Shown one piece after another: positions 1 to 11,841 of a DNA stretch of 64,000 nt. The DNA lies in assembly GCA_033964015.1 (NCBI GenBank), contig CM066917.1:28595951-28659950 (forward strand), read 5' to 3'. The DNA is from Scolanthus callimorphus (taxonomy: Eukaryota > Cnidaria > Anthozoa > Actiniaria > Edwardsiidae). How positions within the stretch are numbered: the stretch's first letter is position 1; each line of letters starts with the position of its first letter. The notes beneath the pieces are model-generated. The model was given only the letters and a program-made list of their open reading frames with translations, had not been told where the DNA came from and searched no databases. Both the position numbers and the translations under genes were made by a program.

Positions 1-116
1 AAATATTTGACTTTGACTAGATTGTTTTTTGTGGTGTTTTTTTTCTTGCTATTGCTTCACAACTTTGTACAGCCTGCGTAGCAAGCGATCCCGCGTGTTT
101 TCAGGGAAAAGAAACC

Positions 117-140
117 CAACAACAACAACAACAACAACAA
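117..140. repeat. CAA-type microsatellite
   Basis: Uninterrupted AAC trinucleotide repeat in the 3' flank of the PAN-EGF gene. A short AT dinucleotide run follows at about 226-243. Confidence 0.85.
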
Positions 141-146
141 TTTATT
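141..146 (-). other. Probable poly(A) signal of the PAN-EGF gene
   Basis: AATAAA on the minus strand, 317 nt past the stop codon at 463. It is the first canonical hexamer I noticed downstream. Positional inference only. Confidence 0.4.
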
Positions 147-462
147 GCACAATAATCTTAAATAGATTTTGAAAGCTGAACCCGCAAAATAGCTCAAAAG
201 CTAATCGAGGCGGGAAGCTACTTTAAATATATATATATATATATCTGCATATAGGTTTGAGAGCTCCTAATTTATCAGTTTACAGAAAGTTGTTGTTTTT
301 AAGAAAAAAGAAAAAAAGCGAAAAAGGCAAAGAGATAGCAGTTAAGTAACGAAATGCAAATAATGAATTATAATCATTTGTTAAAATGAAATTAAGGCAG
401 AAAAGAGGTTTCCAGAGAAACAGGAGCTGAAAGCGGCGAAGTTTGGTAAATTGAATTGCCGT

Positions 463-3400
463 TTAAGTGTCCGTGTATCTAGCAAAAACATAAGAGCAAG
501 ACAACCCTTCATTGTCATCCTCAGAAGTATTCAGAAAGTCTTCATTGAACCACATTCTCAGCTCCTGGCCTTGTTTGACTTCCAGGGCGGGTGAAAAGTC
601 TGGTAGCTCTAGAATTGTATCGTTGTTGGTGATTCCAGGAAGAAATGATTCATTTCCCGTGGCAGGAAATATCTGTGAATTGTTCTTGTAAGTTATCAAG
701 AACTGCAACCTTTGCTGCCGGTAGGGCGGATCTCCCCATCCACAGCCCCAGTGTGTCTTCACGCTCGGGTCAGTTGCAAGGCACGTCACAAACGTACCAG
801 GGACATGTATGAATCTGAAGGCACGAATCCGTCCACTTCTTGTGACATGAAATGGGCCAAACGTATCACCCTTGGCACCAAAGCAAACACGACTTGCACT
901 CTGCTTCTCCCACCCTGGACATTCAAGAACATTATAATCGTCAATCTTCTTTTAATTTCTTACGAAGGGCTCCATGGGCCCCCTCCTTCTTAAAGTCCTG
1001 GCTACGCCCCTGGAGGTAGGATGGTGTTACATATGTTCCTAAAACTGCAGGCACGTCGTCTGATTTAAAACAAACGAGTGTCGAGGGGAAATTAGATTAG
1101 ATGAATTATCCTTTGATTGATGATATTAATTTTTTTTTCGTACTCTAAGGCATGCCGCCATTCTTATGAATTATTATCATTGTTAAAGCACAAAGAAAAA
1201 TGGCATAATTTCACGACAAATGGTCGTATCTTTACAAGTGATACCTCATTTGAAAGATTATATCCTGGGCTAATATCCTGGGCTTATATCCTTACTAAAA
1301 TTGCACATAATCAGTATTGGAAGACAGTACTATTATGGAAGGTCGTTACTCCGAGTAATGGACCCTGCCACACTCTATAATTGTTCTGAGTACTCCTATC
1401 GGACCGGGAATCATAAGACAGAGAGACAAACAGACAGACAAACAGAAAGACAGTCCATTATAGGGATCCACCCCCCCCCCCCCCCCCCCCCCCCCAACGA
1501 ACCATCTTAATTTCGTACTTTTCTCGCAGTTTTTTCCCGTGATATCTTGGGGACATTGACAACTGTAGGTGGAATTGCGTAGTGACGTCACACATGTGCC
1601 ATTATTAAGACAAGGGCTGGAGGCGCAGCAGCTCTGTAGGGATGGAAACAAAATAGGAACGTGTCATTATTTAGCGGGAGGGAGGGGGTGGTAGAGGAAG
1701 GGGCTACCAGTTTTTTCATGAAGGCTACAGACAAATAATGATCCTCATACCAAAAATAATTGTGACCCTCCCCACTTCTATTTTATATTTTCTAAAATAA
1801 GTTACCCTAAAACAAATGCTTGCCCTATCAGATAGACTCCTGTCCGAGTGATGCATAATCTCTTTCATTCTTCTTAATAGCAGAAATACATTTTTTTTAC
1901 TTCTGTCAAAGTTAAAAGGTAGTTAAACTTTTACTTGTGCTAAACAAATATGACTTTATTACCAGATTGATACCAGAAATTCACATTTTTTGTTAGAAAC
2001 ATGAAAATGGCGGCTATTCTATTTTAAATCGATTTCGTTTGCACTCTTTGCCATATTTTTAGCATATCTATGATGCCTATTGATAAGGAACGGCCTTTCC
2101 AAATTCGGCAAGTCTGTCCAGACCTTTAGTCATATGCAGAAGTTCTCTAACACTATGTCCGAAATGTCATCTTGTCCATCGGGTCCTAAACGCCCAGAAA
2201 CCCCCCAAAACGCTAATATAGCCTTACCAAACCCATTAAAATATCTAAAAATGCCTAAAATTGCCATAAAACGCCCAAAAACTCCTAAAAATGCCCAAAA
2301 ACGTAGCGTGCTCTACCCTCATTTTCCCTTAAAACGCACAAAAATGCCTTAAAACGCTCAATGTTGCTGTAAAAAATGGCGATTTTAGGACCCGGAGTAG
2401 GTTTATAAATACAAAAAAATCAAATGGCACAACAGTAGATGATACAACACATTGGCTGGCAGTTGTCATGGTGATGTTTTACGGAGGTGCAAATGGACGA
2501 GATTCTAGGAGCCTATCGTCTCGCACACAAGCACCCTAAAATATACCATTTTCTAAACAAATTCGGGTGTTTTCATTCTACACCCTAAAAGATACATCAA
2601 ACTTGATTTTTAACCCCTAAAAGATACGACGCGCACCCACGCCCGGCTCAATATGGGAGTCCCGCCGGGCGCTTCAATCTGCACTCAGACATGATGCATA
2701 TGCCTTAGGACTGAGGGGTTGCACTGGAAGGTGTCTGATAGAGAATACTAATTGGTCCAATTAGTATTCTATATCAGACAACTAGCCATTCTTTATCGGG
2801 GGATACAAGTAGTGTCACCTGATAGTGAATCCAGTGCAGAGATTGGATAAGCATCCTATGAATAAGGGATGAATTTGATAATTGATAGGCAACCTGAGCG
2901 TTCTATTATTCAACTCTATTAACTATATGCCTGCAGTTATAATTAAGATTCTTTTCAAGAAAGGAGTAACAAAGACATTATTAATTAATTAGTTCAAATG
3001 GAGAAAGAGAAAATACAGAATTACAAAAACACGAAAAGTATGAGCAAATAAAATATATTCGAGCGCCTCATGAAATTTCCACTTTGTTCGTGGGCAATAA
3101 GTGAGATAAAATCCAAGAATATTGTTGCAAAGAGGTACCTTAGTATACTAAAGAGGTACCTCATTATACTAATTAGTATACTCGACAGATCTAGGAAAAT
3201 TAAATTGAAAACTGGCGAGAATTACCTTCTCTACCGAGCAGGAAAGAGATCCCGCGAGGACGTTAGTACAAGCCAGCTAAGGTCGTGAAGTTGAAAGTCG
3301 CATTTTTTACAGCTTGTGCCCGCAAACTAGATATACGAAAAATATCGCGGGAATTTTGATGCGAGGGGGTCATTGATGGACCGAAGACGCGCAGTTTAGA

Positions 3401-4149
3401 AATGTAAAGTGGGAGTCCGCAGAATTTTGAAAATCTTAGATAAAACGTATCGCTAATTTTTAAAAGAAATGATGTTAAAATCTTTTCTTAATAAGAAGTA
3501 TAGTTGGAAATCTTTAAAATCATATTGTGTAAGTATTCATTTAAAAATCTGAATTTTTTAATCACTTTTTACAGGTTTAAAAATCGAACATTTAACCATT
3601 TATTAAAGTTAACCAGCCTTTGTCAGCTCAGCGACATACCAAGTATGACTGACATGTACTGGATATGTTTTATTGAGGTGTGTAAATGGAGCTACTGGGA
3701 TGTTTGTGGCCATTTCAAACCATAGGTTTACACCAAATTTGCACAGATTTGCTTATGAGTAAACTTGAGTAAATCCGTTTTTTCGTCCAGATGCATGGGA
3801 AGCCATCATTTTTTCTCACCTTAAAACTGTAGTGATGAAAACGGTTGCTGGGCTCACGATCGTTGCTCTTGTTGTATTTATCTGTCGGCAGCAACTGACA
3901 TTGGTGGAGATGGTCGCCATCTTGCAAAGTTTCGACGTTGAATGATAAGCATACTGGATGTTCAAGACATCTTTGCATGCAGTTGGCTTCTGCAAGTGTG
4001 GGCTCTCTGAAAACTGCTATAGGAGAAACTGGTAAGGTTTTGTTGCGATCCTCGACAAGAGTTGCCCCTTGAAAAACAAAGAACATGTGGGACGTGTTCG
4101 TGAGCATTAGTATGGTCATGAGCAAGGTTGTGTAGAAAAGAAGCCGCAT
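463..4149 (-). CDS. Secreted PAN/apple-EGF protein, 3 exons, 298 aa
   Basis: Exons, in transcript order: 4149-3820, 1633-1519, 914-463; 897 nt with stop, phases 0 and 1, all GT-AG. The start MRLLFYTTLL opens a hydrophobic signal peptide of about 25-30 residues. Exon 1 then carries a PAN/apple-like domain (about 30-110) with the pattern EANCMQRCLEHPVCLSFNVE. Exon 2 is one EGF-like domain (111-148) with six spaced cysteines (CLNNGTC, CQCP, GKNC). Exon 3 (149-298) is a Cys/Trp-containing C-terminal domain (HWGCGWGDPP; ends ARYTDT) that I cannot assign to a named family. It probably acts outside the cell in binding or adhesion; the ligand is unknown. The exon 3 acceptor at 915 was chosen because candidate acceptors further upstream run into stop codons in the required phase. 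A 25-C run ends 23 bp from exon 2, inside intron 2. Sure of the exons, unsure of function. Confidence 0.82.
1471..1495. repeat. 25-nt poly-C tract
   Basis: Homopolymer in intron 2 of the PAN-EGF gene, preceded by an imperfect GACA/AACA repeat (about 1418-1452). Exact length is likely to be unreliable in any assembly. Confidence 0.85.
2733..2779. repeat. 47-bp hairpin
   Basis: Near-perfect inverted repeat (GTCTGATAGAGAATAC and its complement) inside intron 1 of the PAN-EGF gene (1634-3819). It may be a tiny deletion derivative of a MITE. The rest of this intron holds A/T-rich sequence and TTTTAGGG-type dispersed repeat fragments near 2160-2650. Confidence 0.7.
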
Positions 4150-4792
4150 CGTAAAATCTACGAGGTTGTATCGAGCTGCACTAGTATTGAGTTCTGGTTA
4201 CAGCAACTTAGCGGTCGAGTATTTGCGTGAGCTGAATCTATAGAAAGGATTCTAAGCAGACTGTCACGTACATGTAAATAATTGATGGGATTCTCTAATG
4301 AATGCCAAATGCAATCTTTGCCGGGTCGTTTTTAATAAAACTTGAGGTAATTCTTCTTGAATATGTCCTAATAAACTTTTTTTCGAACATGATCGATATT
4401 GGTTAGAAACAAAATATGTAATCAAATAAGTTCGGGTCACAGTGCTTGTTTATACGCCATCAGGTAGTTAATTAAGTCTACGATTAGAGACCCTGCTAGC
4501 AGAGGAAGCTTTTCCCCTAAAGCATTTCGCTCTCGTTTTGTTGCTAGTCTTCGTGGTTGGTTTCACGCGTTGTTTTCTTTGAAGCAACTACATGAATGCA
4601 CGACACTAGACTAACTTCGTTTAATATTAAAAGACAGACAGAAAGAAAAGCTCTGCTTGCAGGGTATTAGAGCATGCGCAAGTACTATTCGAATTTCTGT
4701 ACATTTAGGAATTGGTCCTTGTTAGCTCGATGACAAAAAAAATTAAAAAGTCACCAGTGAAATAGCTTTCTACCAAATGATTTGGTAATATT

Positions 4793-4895
4793 TACCCCGC
4801 TGGCACGAGGCCTCTTTTCTCTGTATTTCGCTGGGCTGAGACTCTCAGCTCAGCCCAGCGAAATACAGAGAAAAGAGGCCTCTGTGAGCAGGGTA
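4793..4895. mobile_element. 103-bp hairpin MITE with 9-bp target-site duplication
   Basis: An almost perfect palindrome with ends TACCCCGCTGGCACGAGG and CCTCTGTGAGCAGGGTA. It is flanked directly by GGTAATATT at 4784-4792 and 4896-4904. A 9-bp duplication is typical of Mutator-like transposition; the superfamily call is inference. Confidence 0.88.
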
Positions 4896-5108
4896 GGTAA
4901 TATTGCTCCGGCCAAGTCCTTTGTATTGCTTCGTGTTACAATTGTCGTTCTTCTTGCTTGTCCTATTACGCCGATATTTTCTTTAGTGGCTTAATATGAG
5001 TAAATTGGAAGCAAGTAGGGGGTCAACGTACTTTTTATGTTGTGTTTCGTAACAAAGAACTATAATCGTGACACAGTTTTGTATGTACCAGCACATCAGG
5101 TCTGGTCT

Positions 5109-5329
5109 CATTCTCGTACCCAGAGCTCCCCAGCTCGTCACTTCGCAGGGGAGGCTCGGATGGCGGCCATTTTAGGGCCTACGCTGATTGGCTGATTTTG
5201 AACGTTGGAGCATGCGCTGAAAGTCCTTCTCCTAAAGGCTCTGTATTAAATCTCGCGCATGCGTCAGGGGCTGTCACCAGAGCCTCCCCCACGAGGTAAC
5301 TCGCCGTGGAGGTCTGGGTTCGAGAATGA
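5109..5329. mobile_element. MITE, CCCAGAGCTCCC family, copy 1
   Basis: About 220 bp with terminal inverted repeats TCATTCTCGTACCCAGA / TCTGGGTTCGAGAATGA. TCTGGTCTCA stands at 5101-5110 and again at 5330-5339, consistent with a target-site duplication of 7-10 bp that partly overlaps the end. Related copies lie at 13398-13614 and 27989-28290. Confidence 0.8.
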
Positions 5330-5513
5330 TCTGGTCTCATCCCTGGGGCTGGGACAGGCCTCGGACACCGCAAGCAAATATTAGCATACTCTAGTTTATT
5401 CTTCCCACAAACTATTATAACTTGGAAATGCCTACCGGACTCAGAGTGCCCTACCACCCTATTCTACAAAGCACTGCTCTGGAAAGACGCTATAGAAATA
5501 AAATTATGTAAGG

Positions 5514-5646
5514 GTTAGAGAATGGACGCGAGTGTTCTATGGGATATAGACCACTAATGAACAAAATCTGCGAGCGCGTTAGCGCGAGCAGATTTTTGTT
5601 CATTAGTGGTCTATTTCCCATAGGACACGAGCGTCCATTCTCTAAC
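5514..5646. mobile_element. 133-bp foldback element
   Basis: Long palindrome with ends GTTAGAGAATGGACG and CGTCCATTCTCTAAC. No convincing target-site duplication. Fragments related to its arms recur near 7090-7150. Confidence 0.75.
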
Positions 5647-6524
5647 TGTTTTAGAACATGACCAATGCCACGAAGAAAGTATTTTGAAAGTTTTTGTGCT
5701 AGCTTGTCATTGACATATCAACATCATTACAGAGCATTGTTCAGAGCCATACTTCATCCAAGGCTTTTTACAATAGTAGTGTCAATCAAAGCCTTGTGTG
5801 TGTGAATGAAAAGATCTACCGACAAAGCGGTTTGTTTTGAGTGCATGAATTGTTCTAATTAATTTCCAAGTGTTTGTTTTGGGACGATAGCAGTTGAAAC
5901 TGGCCATACTGGAGTTGCTGACAGGTTTCGTTCCCGAAGTCAGGTAAGAAATGAAAATATTCTATCGCAAGCTTTTGTAATGGATTCCTCGACTCCTATG
6001 GCCCAAGGAAAGGGAGAAACAGGAAAGCGTACATAAAATCTCGGTCTCGTTATCAGAATTCGTAAAGTTTTGATCGAAGACCGGAAATTGAACTCAGAAG
6101 TCGCATTACAGCATTACAGCGGAACATTTGGTAAAACATACTTTTGAATTGACTGTTTCTTCCCGGGGCTTTCTTATGAGAATTGCAAGAGCGCTGATGT
6201 TCGAGGCTGGCAAAATTCGAAGTTTGTTTTAGCAATTTGAGACTCAAATGTTTTTCAAATGCCTCGAGACAGCCAAGAGTTGAGTGAATCAGACAATAAA
6301 CCGATGTGAAAGATGGAAGTTTTTTCCTTAAAAATACAGTACGTTATACATGAAAAGGGAACATCAAAATGCAAAATGTTCGTGGAGAAACTTTTAGGTA
6401 TTTGCTATGCTTAACTACAGAACAAAAAGCTATGTTCTTAGGGGGCTCTCGCACGCTTGCTGGCCACTTCTCTGACAAGAAAATAGCTCAAATCGCAATC
6501 CAATTCCATCGTCTTGATAACTAG

Positions 6525-6660
6525 TCAAAACAACCTAGAATTGCATTTGTTCAACACTTGAAAGGTTTTTCTATAAATCTGGAGGATTATTTTGATTACT
6601 ACGGGAAAATATGCATGTGTTTTTGCGGTTACTATTTTACTTAACTTAAGGTTCTTAATT
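6525..6660. repeat. Dispersed repeat, copy A
   Basis: Closely similar, in the same orientation, to 45834-45985 (shared CAACCTAGAATTGCATTTGT and GGAGGATTATTTTGATTA). Non-coding. Confidence 0.75.
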
Positions 6661-6849
6661 TTTTGCCTAATAAAACTTCGAATTCTTATAAACGTGGTTA
6701 TCATAAACAAATTGCAATGTTGATAATGTACTAATTTTGATTTGTTTATTTTGTTATAGAAATATGTTGGAGAGAGACTTGAAATAAAGGGCTATTTTGC
6801 AAAAGATGACAATGAAGTCAATGTTTTCCTTTTTTGCAGAGTTGATTGT

Positions 6850-7078
6850 GTCAAGCGGCGAGGGAAGAACAGGGTGTGGTTTGTACATAGTCATTAGTAT
6901 TCATGCCCATAGTCATTAGTATTCTCTATGTTGCACCTTGGTTTTCTTTGTTCTTCTTCAGGAGAACAATGAAAATGCAAGGTGCAACCAGAGAATATTA
7001 ATGACTATGAGCATGAATACTAATGACTATGTACAAACCCCTAATTTTCCCTATTGTTCAATGCCCTCGCCGCTTGAC
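6850..7078. mobile_element. 229-bp foldback element
   Basis: Nested inverted repeats: outer arms GTCAAGCGGCGAGGG / CCCTCGCCGCTTGAC and inner arms GGTTTGTACATAGTCATTAG / CTAATGACTATGTACAAACC. Confidence 0.78.
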
Positions 7079-7258
7079 GCTTTAGTTTCTATGGGATATA
7101 GGGGACGCAAATGCCGGTTGCTGATTGGCTGAGTGGCATTGGTCATGTTCTAATATTATTTATAATATAGCTACGATATACCCGCGCTCTGATTTGTCAA
7201 ATTTATGCTCTATTTCACCGATAAAGTATGGTTCTCTGGCCCCCGCTATATCATAAAA

Positions 7259-7425
7259 GCATTAGAGTACAACTTTCTATGACCGGCAAATAGAGCACTT
7301 GTGATGTTGGGAGAGACACTCGAAACGTTTTAAAATCACGAGCCGTCTAACGTTCTCGTGTCTCTCCCAACATTCACGCGTGCTCTATTGTGCCGATAAA
7401 GTCATAGAAAGTTGTGCTCTAATGC
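7259..7425. mobile_element. 167-bp foldback element
   Basis: Arms GCATTAGAGTACAACTTTCT / AGAAAGTTGTGCTCTAATGC. Inside, GTTGGGAGAGACAC pairs with GTGTCTCTCCCAAC. A fragment of the same family lies near 20840-20880, and the TAGAAAGTTGTG end recurs at 58655-58670. Confidence 0.8.
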
Positions 7426-7756
7426 TTAAATATGTTATTATTATTTTTGTTATAAATTAATAAAATTTTTAATTATAATAAATATATTTTAATTATTTTG
7501 TTTAGTGAGTCATGCATGCTGAACTGTGGTACACTTTGACACTGGACCAATAATTAAGACTGTATTGATCCATTTTAATTTTAATTACACGGTTTTTCCT
7601 GTCAACTCTGTATATCAAATTCATGTTTTCTTATTACCAACGAACCATGTCTATCACAACATTACACATTACCACTTTATCCGATTGAAAGGCAATTTCT
7701 TCTACCTCCAAATTTAGTTAGTTAGTAACTCTAAATCCCGATAGCTCGAACTTAAT

Positions 7757-7958
7757 TAGGGGAGGGGGTGGAAATTGTTTTGCGCATGATTTTTTTCGGG
7801 GATCCACGTCAGGTTGTGCAAGAATTTGTTTTCGGAATTTGTATGATATATGTTTTTTACTAGCTTGAATCTCTGCAAGAATTGCTTTTGGAAGGACTGG
7901 CCTTGCTCGATTTTTTTTTGGAAATCCCCCCTCCCGTAATCTCTAATGGTCCACCCTA
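7757..7958 (+). repeat. Dispersed 200-bp repeat, + copy
   Basis: Matches 10389-10612 in the opposite orientation (GGGGAGGGGGTGG end, TGCAAGAATTTGTTTTC core, GGTCCACCC end). The second copy sits in intron 2 of the homeobox gene. Confidence 0.72.
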
Positions 7959-8159
7959 TATTCCAGGGAAAACAAAAACCTACGAGTGTCTTAATAGCGA
8001 AGCTATTATTAAAAGTAAATATATTTTATTTACTGGCTGCAAGGGCCGTACCAGGGAAAATCTGTGACCTCGGCCTGGAAAATATTGTCCTCGGCTGAGG
8101 TCAGTTTTTCCCTTGCGCGCCAAGAACCAATCAGAATGCACAATTCGTTACCGTGCCCT

Positions 8160-9045
8160 CGAGGGAAAAAATAAAATATGTTACTATTACTACTATTATT
8201 ATTATTATTACTATGCATCGGGAGGCAATTATAGTTTCAAACATCGGAAAACGGACTTGAAAACGAACTTGGTTAAAATATTCAGGTCAGTTCTACACAG
8301 CAATTCCGAGGTCGGACGTCTTTAGAGTACGTAACGGAACAAATATTTACATAGCAACAATTAGGTTGCTATACAAGAATGCGTAGGACTAGCTTGCGGG
8401 AGCGTTTGGTTTTGCAAACGACGTGCCAGATCGCACACGGAACAAATGTATATTTAGCAACGCATCCGTTGCTAAGGACTGGAACTCAAAGTTTTGAAAA
8501 ATTGAGTTACAAGAAATCAATCAGCCACATGTAAAAGCATCCTTTCTTCTTGGAATTGTGAAAGACTTGGGCAGTAAAACGTAGAGGTTTTTTAATTTAT
8601 GTGTAATAATAATAACATTGTTATTATTACTATTATTATGGCAGTACTTAATTTCTGGATTATTATTATTATTAATCAGGAGACAATGATAATTTCAAAT
8701 AACATCGGACAACGAACTAAGATGAAAACGAACTTGGTGAACATATTTAAGGCCAGTTCTATACTGCAATTCCGAGGTCGGACGTTCTTAAGTACGCAAC
8801 GGAACAAATATTTACATAGCAACAACTAGGTTGCTATACAAAAATACGTAGGACTAGCTTGCGGAAACGTTTGTTTTTGTATATATCGCACACGGAACAA
8901 CTGTTTACATAGCAACGCATCCGTTGCTAAGGACTGGAACTGAAAATTCAAGAAAAATTGAGTAAAAAAAATCAAGCAGCACAGAGTATTCTTTCTTCTT
9001 GGAATTTCAATAAGCAGGATATGCTTATTAAAATACGTAGGGATA
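8160..9045. repeat. Tandem duplication, two units of about 458 bp
   Basis: Two diverged direct copies (about 8160-8590 and 8600-9045). Each starts with a TAT/TAC microsatellite, then GCAATTCCGAGGTCGGACG, CGTAGGACTAGCTTGCGG and GCAACGCATCCGTTGCTAAG. Located just 5' of the homeobox gene. Confidence 0.82.
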
Positions 9046-9342
9046 TTTGAATTTGCGTGGCGCACAAAATGCTTTTATTGCAACCGACAGAGAGAAAGTT
9101 CGAGAGATAGTTCGTCAACGGGATTGGATTGACGATTGGCCAGATCCTCGACAGACGCAGGTAAAATGCCTGTTACGATCATATCTTACGTCGCACCAAC
9201 GTAATAAAGCCAGCACCAAACAGTTAAAAGCAAGAACTGCTAGAGCTCTAGAGTAGATAGGACATAGACTACATGCCCTATCGTAACCTTTATTCCAGTA
9301 ACACCGAGGCGTAACACCGACCAAGCATTTTGCAGCTTTCCA

Positions 9343-11841
9343 ATGAAGCGTAGCTTTGATCATCCTGGACATCTCTTCAACGGACTGAACGGCCCTAGCT
9401 CGGAGCACTCGATGAGATTTCGGAGACTTCTGCCAGCTAAACCAAGAGGCCCTGTTATCATGTACTGTCCGGTCGGAGCTACAAACCCGAGGCTCGGCTC
9501 ATCATTTCCCTTGGTTTTCCCTGGAATACCACGGGTACAGCTACAGAGAACAGCGAATCTAAAAGGTATGCGAGTCGAGATTTGTATCAATTGTATGAAG
9601 CTAACGTAGTATATATTATTATGATCAGTATTAAGCGATGGGGCGAGGTTCCCCTTTCATCAGAAGGGGTAGTATCACGATTTTGGGGATTTAAAGGCTT
9701 AATAAATTCGCAAGAAAATGATCAAAACACATCTCTATGTATGTGTTATCGAGCGGATGGAATTGGATTGCGAATTGGCATTTTGATTTCCTTTTAAGAC
9801 TAAGTTGAAGTTGATGATACTTGAGACAAGAAGCATAGGGGCAAGGATGTGCTTGCTAAGGGAAAACGTATTTGCTCATTTTGTTCACAGTCGAAGAGAA
9901 GCACAGAACAGAGGAACTTTCAGCGGATGAACGGGAACAAGAACTGAATGACGGTACATCGACAGCTGCGCGACGAAAACATTTTAATATTTGGCAAAGA
10001 AACGAACTGGAAGAGGTGAGAGCCAACGGGGAACCAATACTGCAAACCATATGTATACTGCAATACCACGGGTACACTAAAACTTTCGCACTAAAATGAG
10101 CTCAAACTGTATTACCGCCACGCCTGACATCCCATCTTCATTGCCAAAGATTATATTTTACTAAATATTATAGGAAGTTAGAAACATTCAGAGTCTTGCC
10201 GGGCAGCCGCTATACACTTTATAAAATCATTTAATGTAATTTTGATCTTTCGCACGGTCAGAATTTTGCGGGTTTTCTTTTTCGGTGATACAACTATCGT
10301 GTCTTCCGTTTCAATTTGTTCCATGTTGAGTTCTTTTCGGCCTAAAATGACTGCATGGACTATGGCTGTCTGGTCACAGTTAGAGCTCTTGGGGGTGGAC
10401 CATTAGAAATTGGGGGACGGGGTGGCAATTCCACAAAAAAATTCGAGCAAGGTCAATCCTTTGAAAAAAATTCTTGCAAAGATCCAAGCTAGTAAAAACC
10501 ATCATACAAATTCCGGAAAAAAATTCTTGCACAACCTGGTCCCCGAAAAAACAAATCACGCAAAATAAACCCACCACCCCTCCCCAAATTAATTTGTGAT
10601 GGTTCACCCCTTAATGCCGACTTGACTTCTGTTTTCGTCTTCTTTGTTTCTGTGCATTGAAACAGTATCTAAATTTAGATTAAATGTGGCTTCTCTTTTG
10701 TTCAGGTATTCCAACAGAACCCATACCCATCAGCTCTGGGGTCCGCCTATCTGGCGGAGAAATTCGCCACAACGCCCCAATCTATCAAGGTAATTATTTA
10801 GAGGCTGGGCCGTATTTGGGATTAACCCCGGTTGGGGGGCTCCCATATGTAAGCTATATGTGCCACCCCAAAGGGTATGGTTTTTGAGGTTCTGGGCCCT
10901 TTAAAAGAGTTTCCTTTTCGTACTTTTGACATTGAACTTCCAGCCTTAATTCTTCTCCCTCCGCGCCAATAGGGTCTATTTTGTTTGAGATACCCTTGAA
11001 AAGGGTCTGATTTTGGGGTTTTTGTATCCTTAAATTGGGCAGGAGTTTCAAATCCCTGGCAGCACACACTTATCCTATTTTGGCAGGAGTATAGTCCGTC
11101 ACGGAGGGAAGTTACCCTAACTTAAGTTTCGAACCAAGGGTCAGTTCATGATACTTCGGTCATTCCGGTTGGTACGAGTGGATAAGCTGTAGAGGTTGTC
11201 TCGCCGTACCGGTTGGAGCGAACCGATCGGAGTTTGTACCATGGTTACTCCAACCGGTTTTATGACCTGAACCGAAATTGAAATAAGCAAATGGTCAGCG
11301 GCATTCCACTCTGGATTTCATCCCAACTGGAACTGGAATATTTTGTATCATTTGACGCGGATCGAACCAAACCATAGGCGGATTAAGGGGGGGGGGGGGG
11401 ATTCAGCCCCCCCCCCCTTTTTCGATAGATTTCCCCATACATTTACTGTATATGCAAGAGCAAGGTTTCAACTTTGGCCTCCATTTTTTTTACTTTGCCC
11501 CCCCCCCCCCCCCCCCTTTTTGGAGATCCTGGATCCGCCCCTGCAAACGTTTTTTTTTCTTGACAAATCGTAAGCAACGGTTGTAACAATTTCCCAGACC
11601 AACCTTTTTAACTACTTATACAACAAATGCGATTTTTACACAGACTTGGTTCAAGAATCAACGTGCCCGAAGAAGGAAAAAAGCAAAGGCGGCCCATTCA
11701 GTACAGCAACACATTCAAGGTCCCTCAACTATCAATAGCCACAGCGCTTTTGCCTTATCTGGTCAACGGTGTTTCCAACCAATGGAGGGCCACTTCGTGA
11801 ATATCGGAAGAGGGGCGCCAGGTTCACAGGTTCTTTACTAA
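9343..11841 (+). CDS. Divergent K50 homeodomain transcription factor, 4 exons, 209 aa
   Basis: Exons 9343-9565, 9891-10015, 10706-10789, 11644-11841; 630 nt with stop, junction phases 1, 0, 0, all GT-AG. The homeodomain covers about residues 99-158 and is cut after homeodomain positions 18 and 46; an intron between 46 and 47 is characteristic of PRD-class homeoboxes. Visible canonical residues: R5, F8, L16, F20, W48, F49, N51, R53; helix 3 reads TWFKNQRARRRKK. Lysine at position 50 is the bicoid/Otx/Gsc-type specificity residue, and Q52 is uncommon. Family knowledge predicts a nuclear DNA-binding regulator. The Pro-rich N terminus (MKRSFDHPGH) and short C-terminal tail match nothing I recognise. 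The start follows a possible acceptor (TTTTGCAG, ending 9335), so a 5'UTR exon may exist upstream, for example ending at the GT after CGACAGACGCAG near 9160. Confidence 0.85.
10389..10612 (-). repeat. Dispersed 200-bp repeat, - copy
   Basis: Inverted relative to 7757-7958, in intron 2 (10016-10705) of the homeobox gene. Non-coding. Confidence 0.7.
11386..11540. mobile_element. G/C-run-bounded repeat in a homeobox intron
   Basis: A GGCGGATTAAGGGG-type end and a CCCCTTTTT...GGATCCGCCC end with long G and C runs between, inside intron 3 of the homeobox gene (10790-11643). It resembles the arms of a short inverted-repeat element; the boundaries are approximate. Confidence 0.45.

Larger units (their letters stand above)
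4150..9342. other. Intergenic, repeat-filled
   Basis: Between the divergently transcribed PAN-EGF and homeobox genes. It holds the inverted-repeat elements listed separately (4793, 5109, 5514, 6850, 7259), a dispersed repeat at 6525-6660, a 200-bp repeat at 7757-7958, and a tandem duplication at 8160-9045. No open frame here has domain support. Promoters of both flanking genes must lie in it, but I could not identify them by motif. Confidence 0.6.

Noticed and set aside
5893..5943. Small exon with CAG|...CAG|GTAAG borders
   Set aside because: Good-looking splice signals but only 51 bp, with no neighbouring exons that join in phase or recognisable product.
9047..9160. Coding first exon of the homeobox gene (REKVREIVRQRDWIDDW)
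   Set aside because: A donor-like GT follows, but joining to 9336 gives a stop in that frame; at most a 5'UTR exon.
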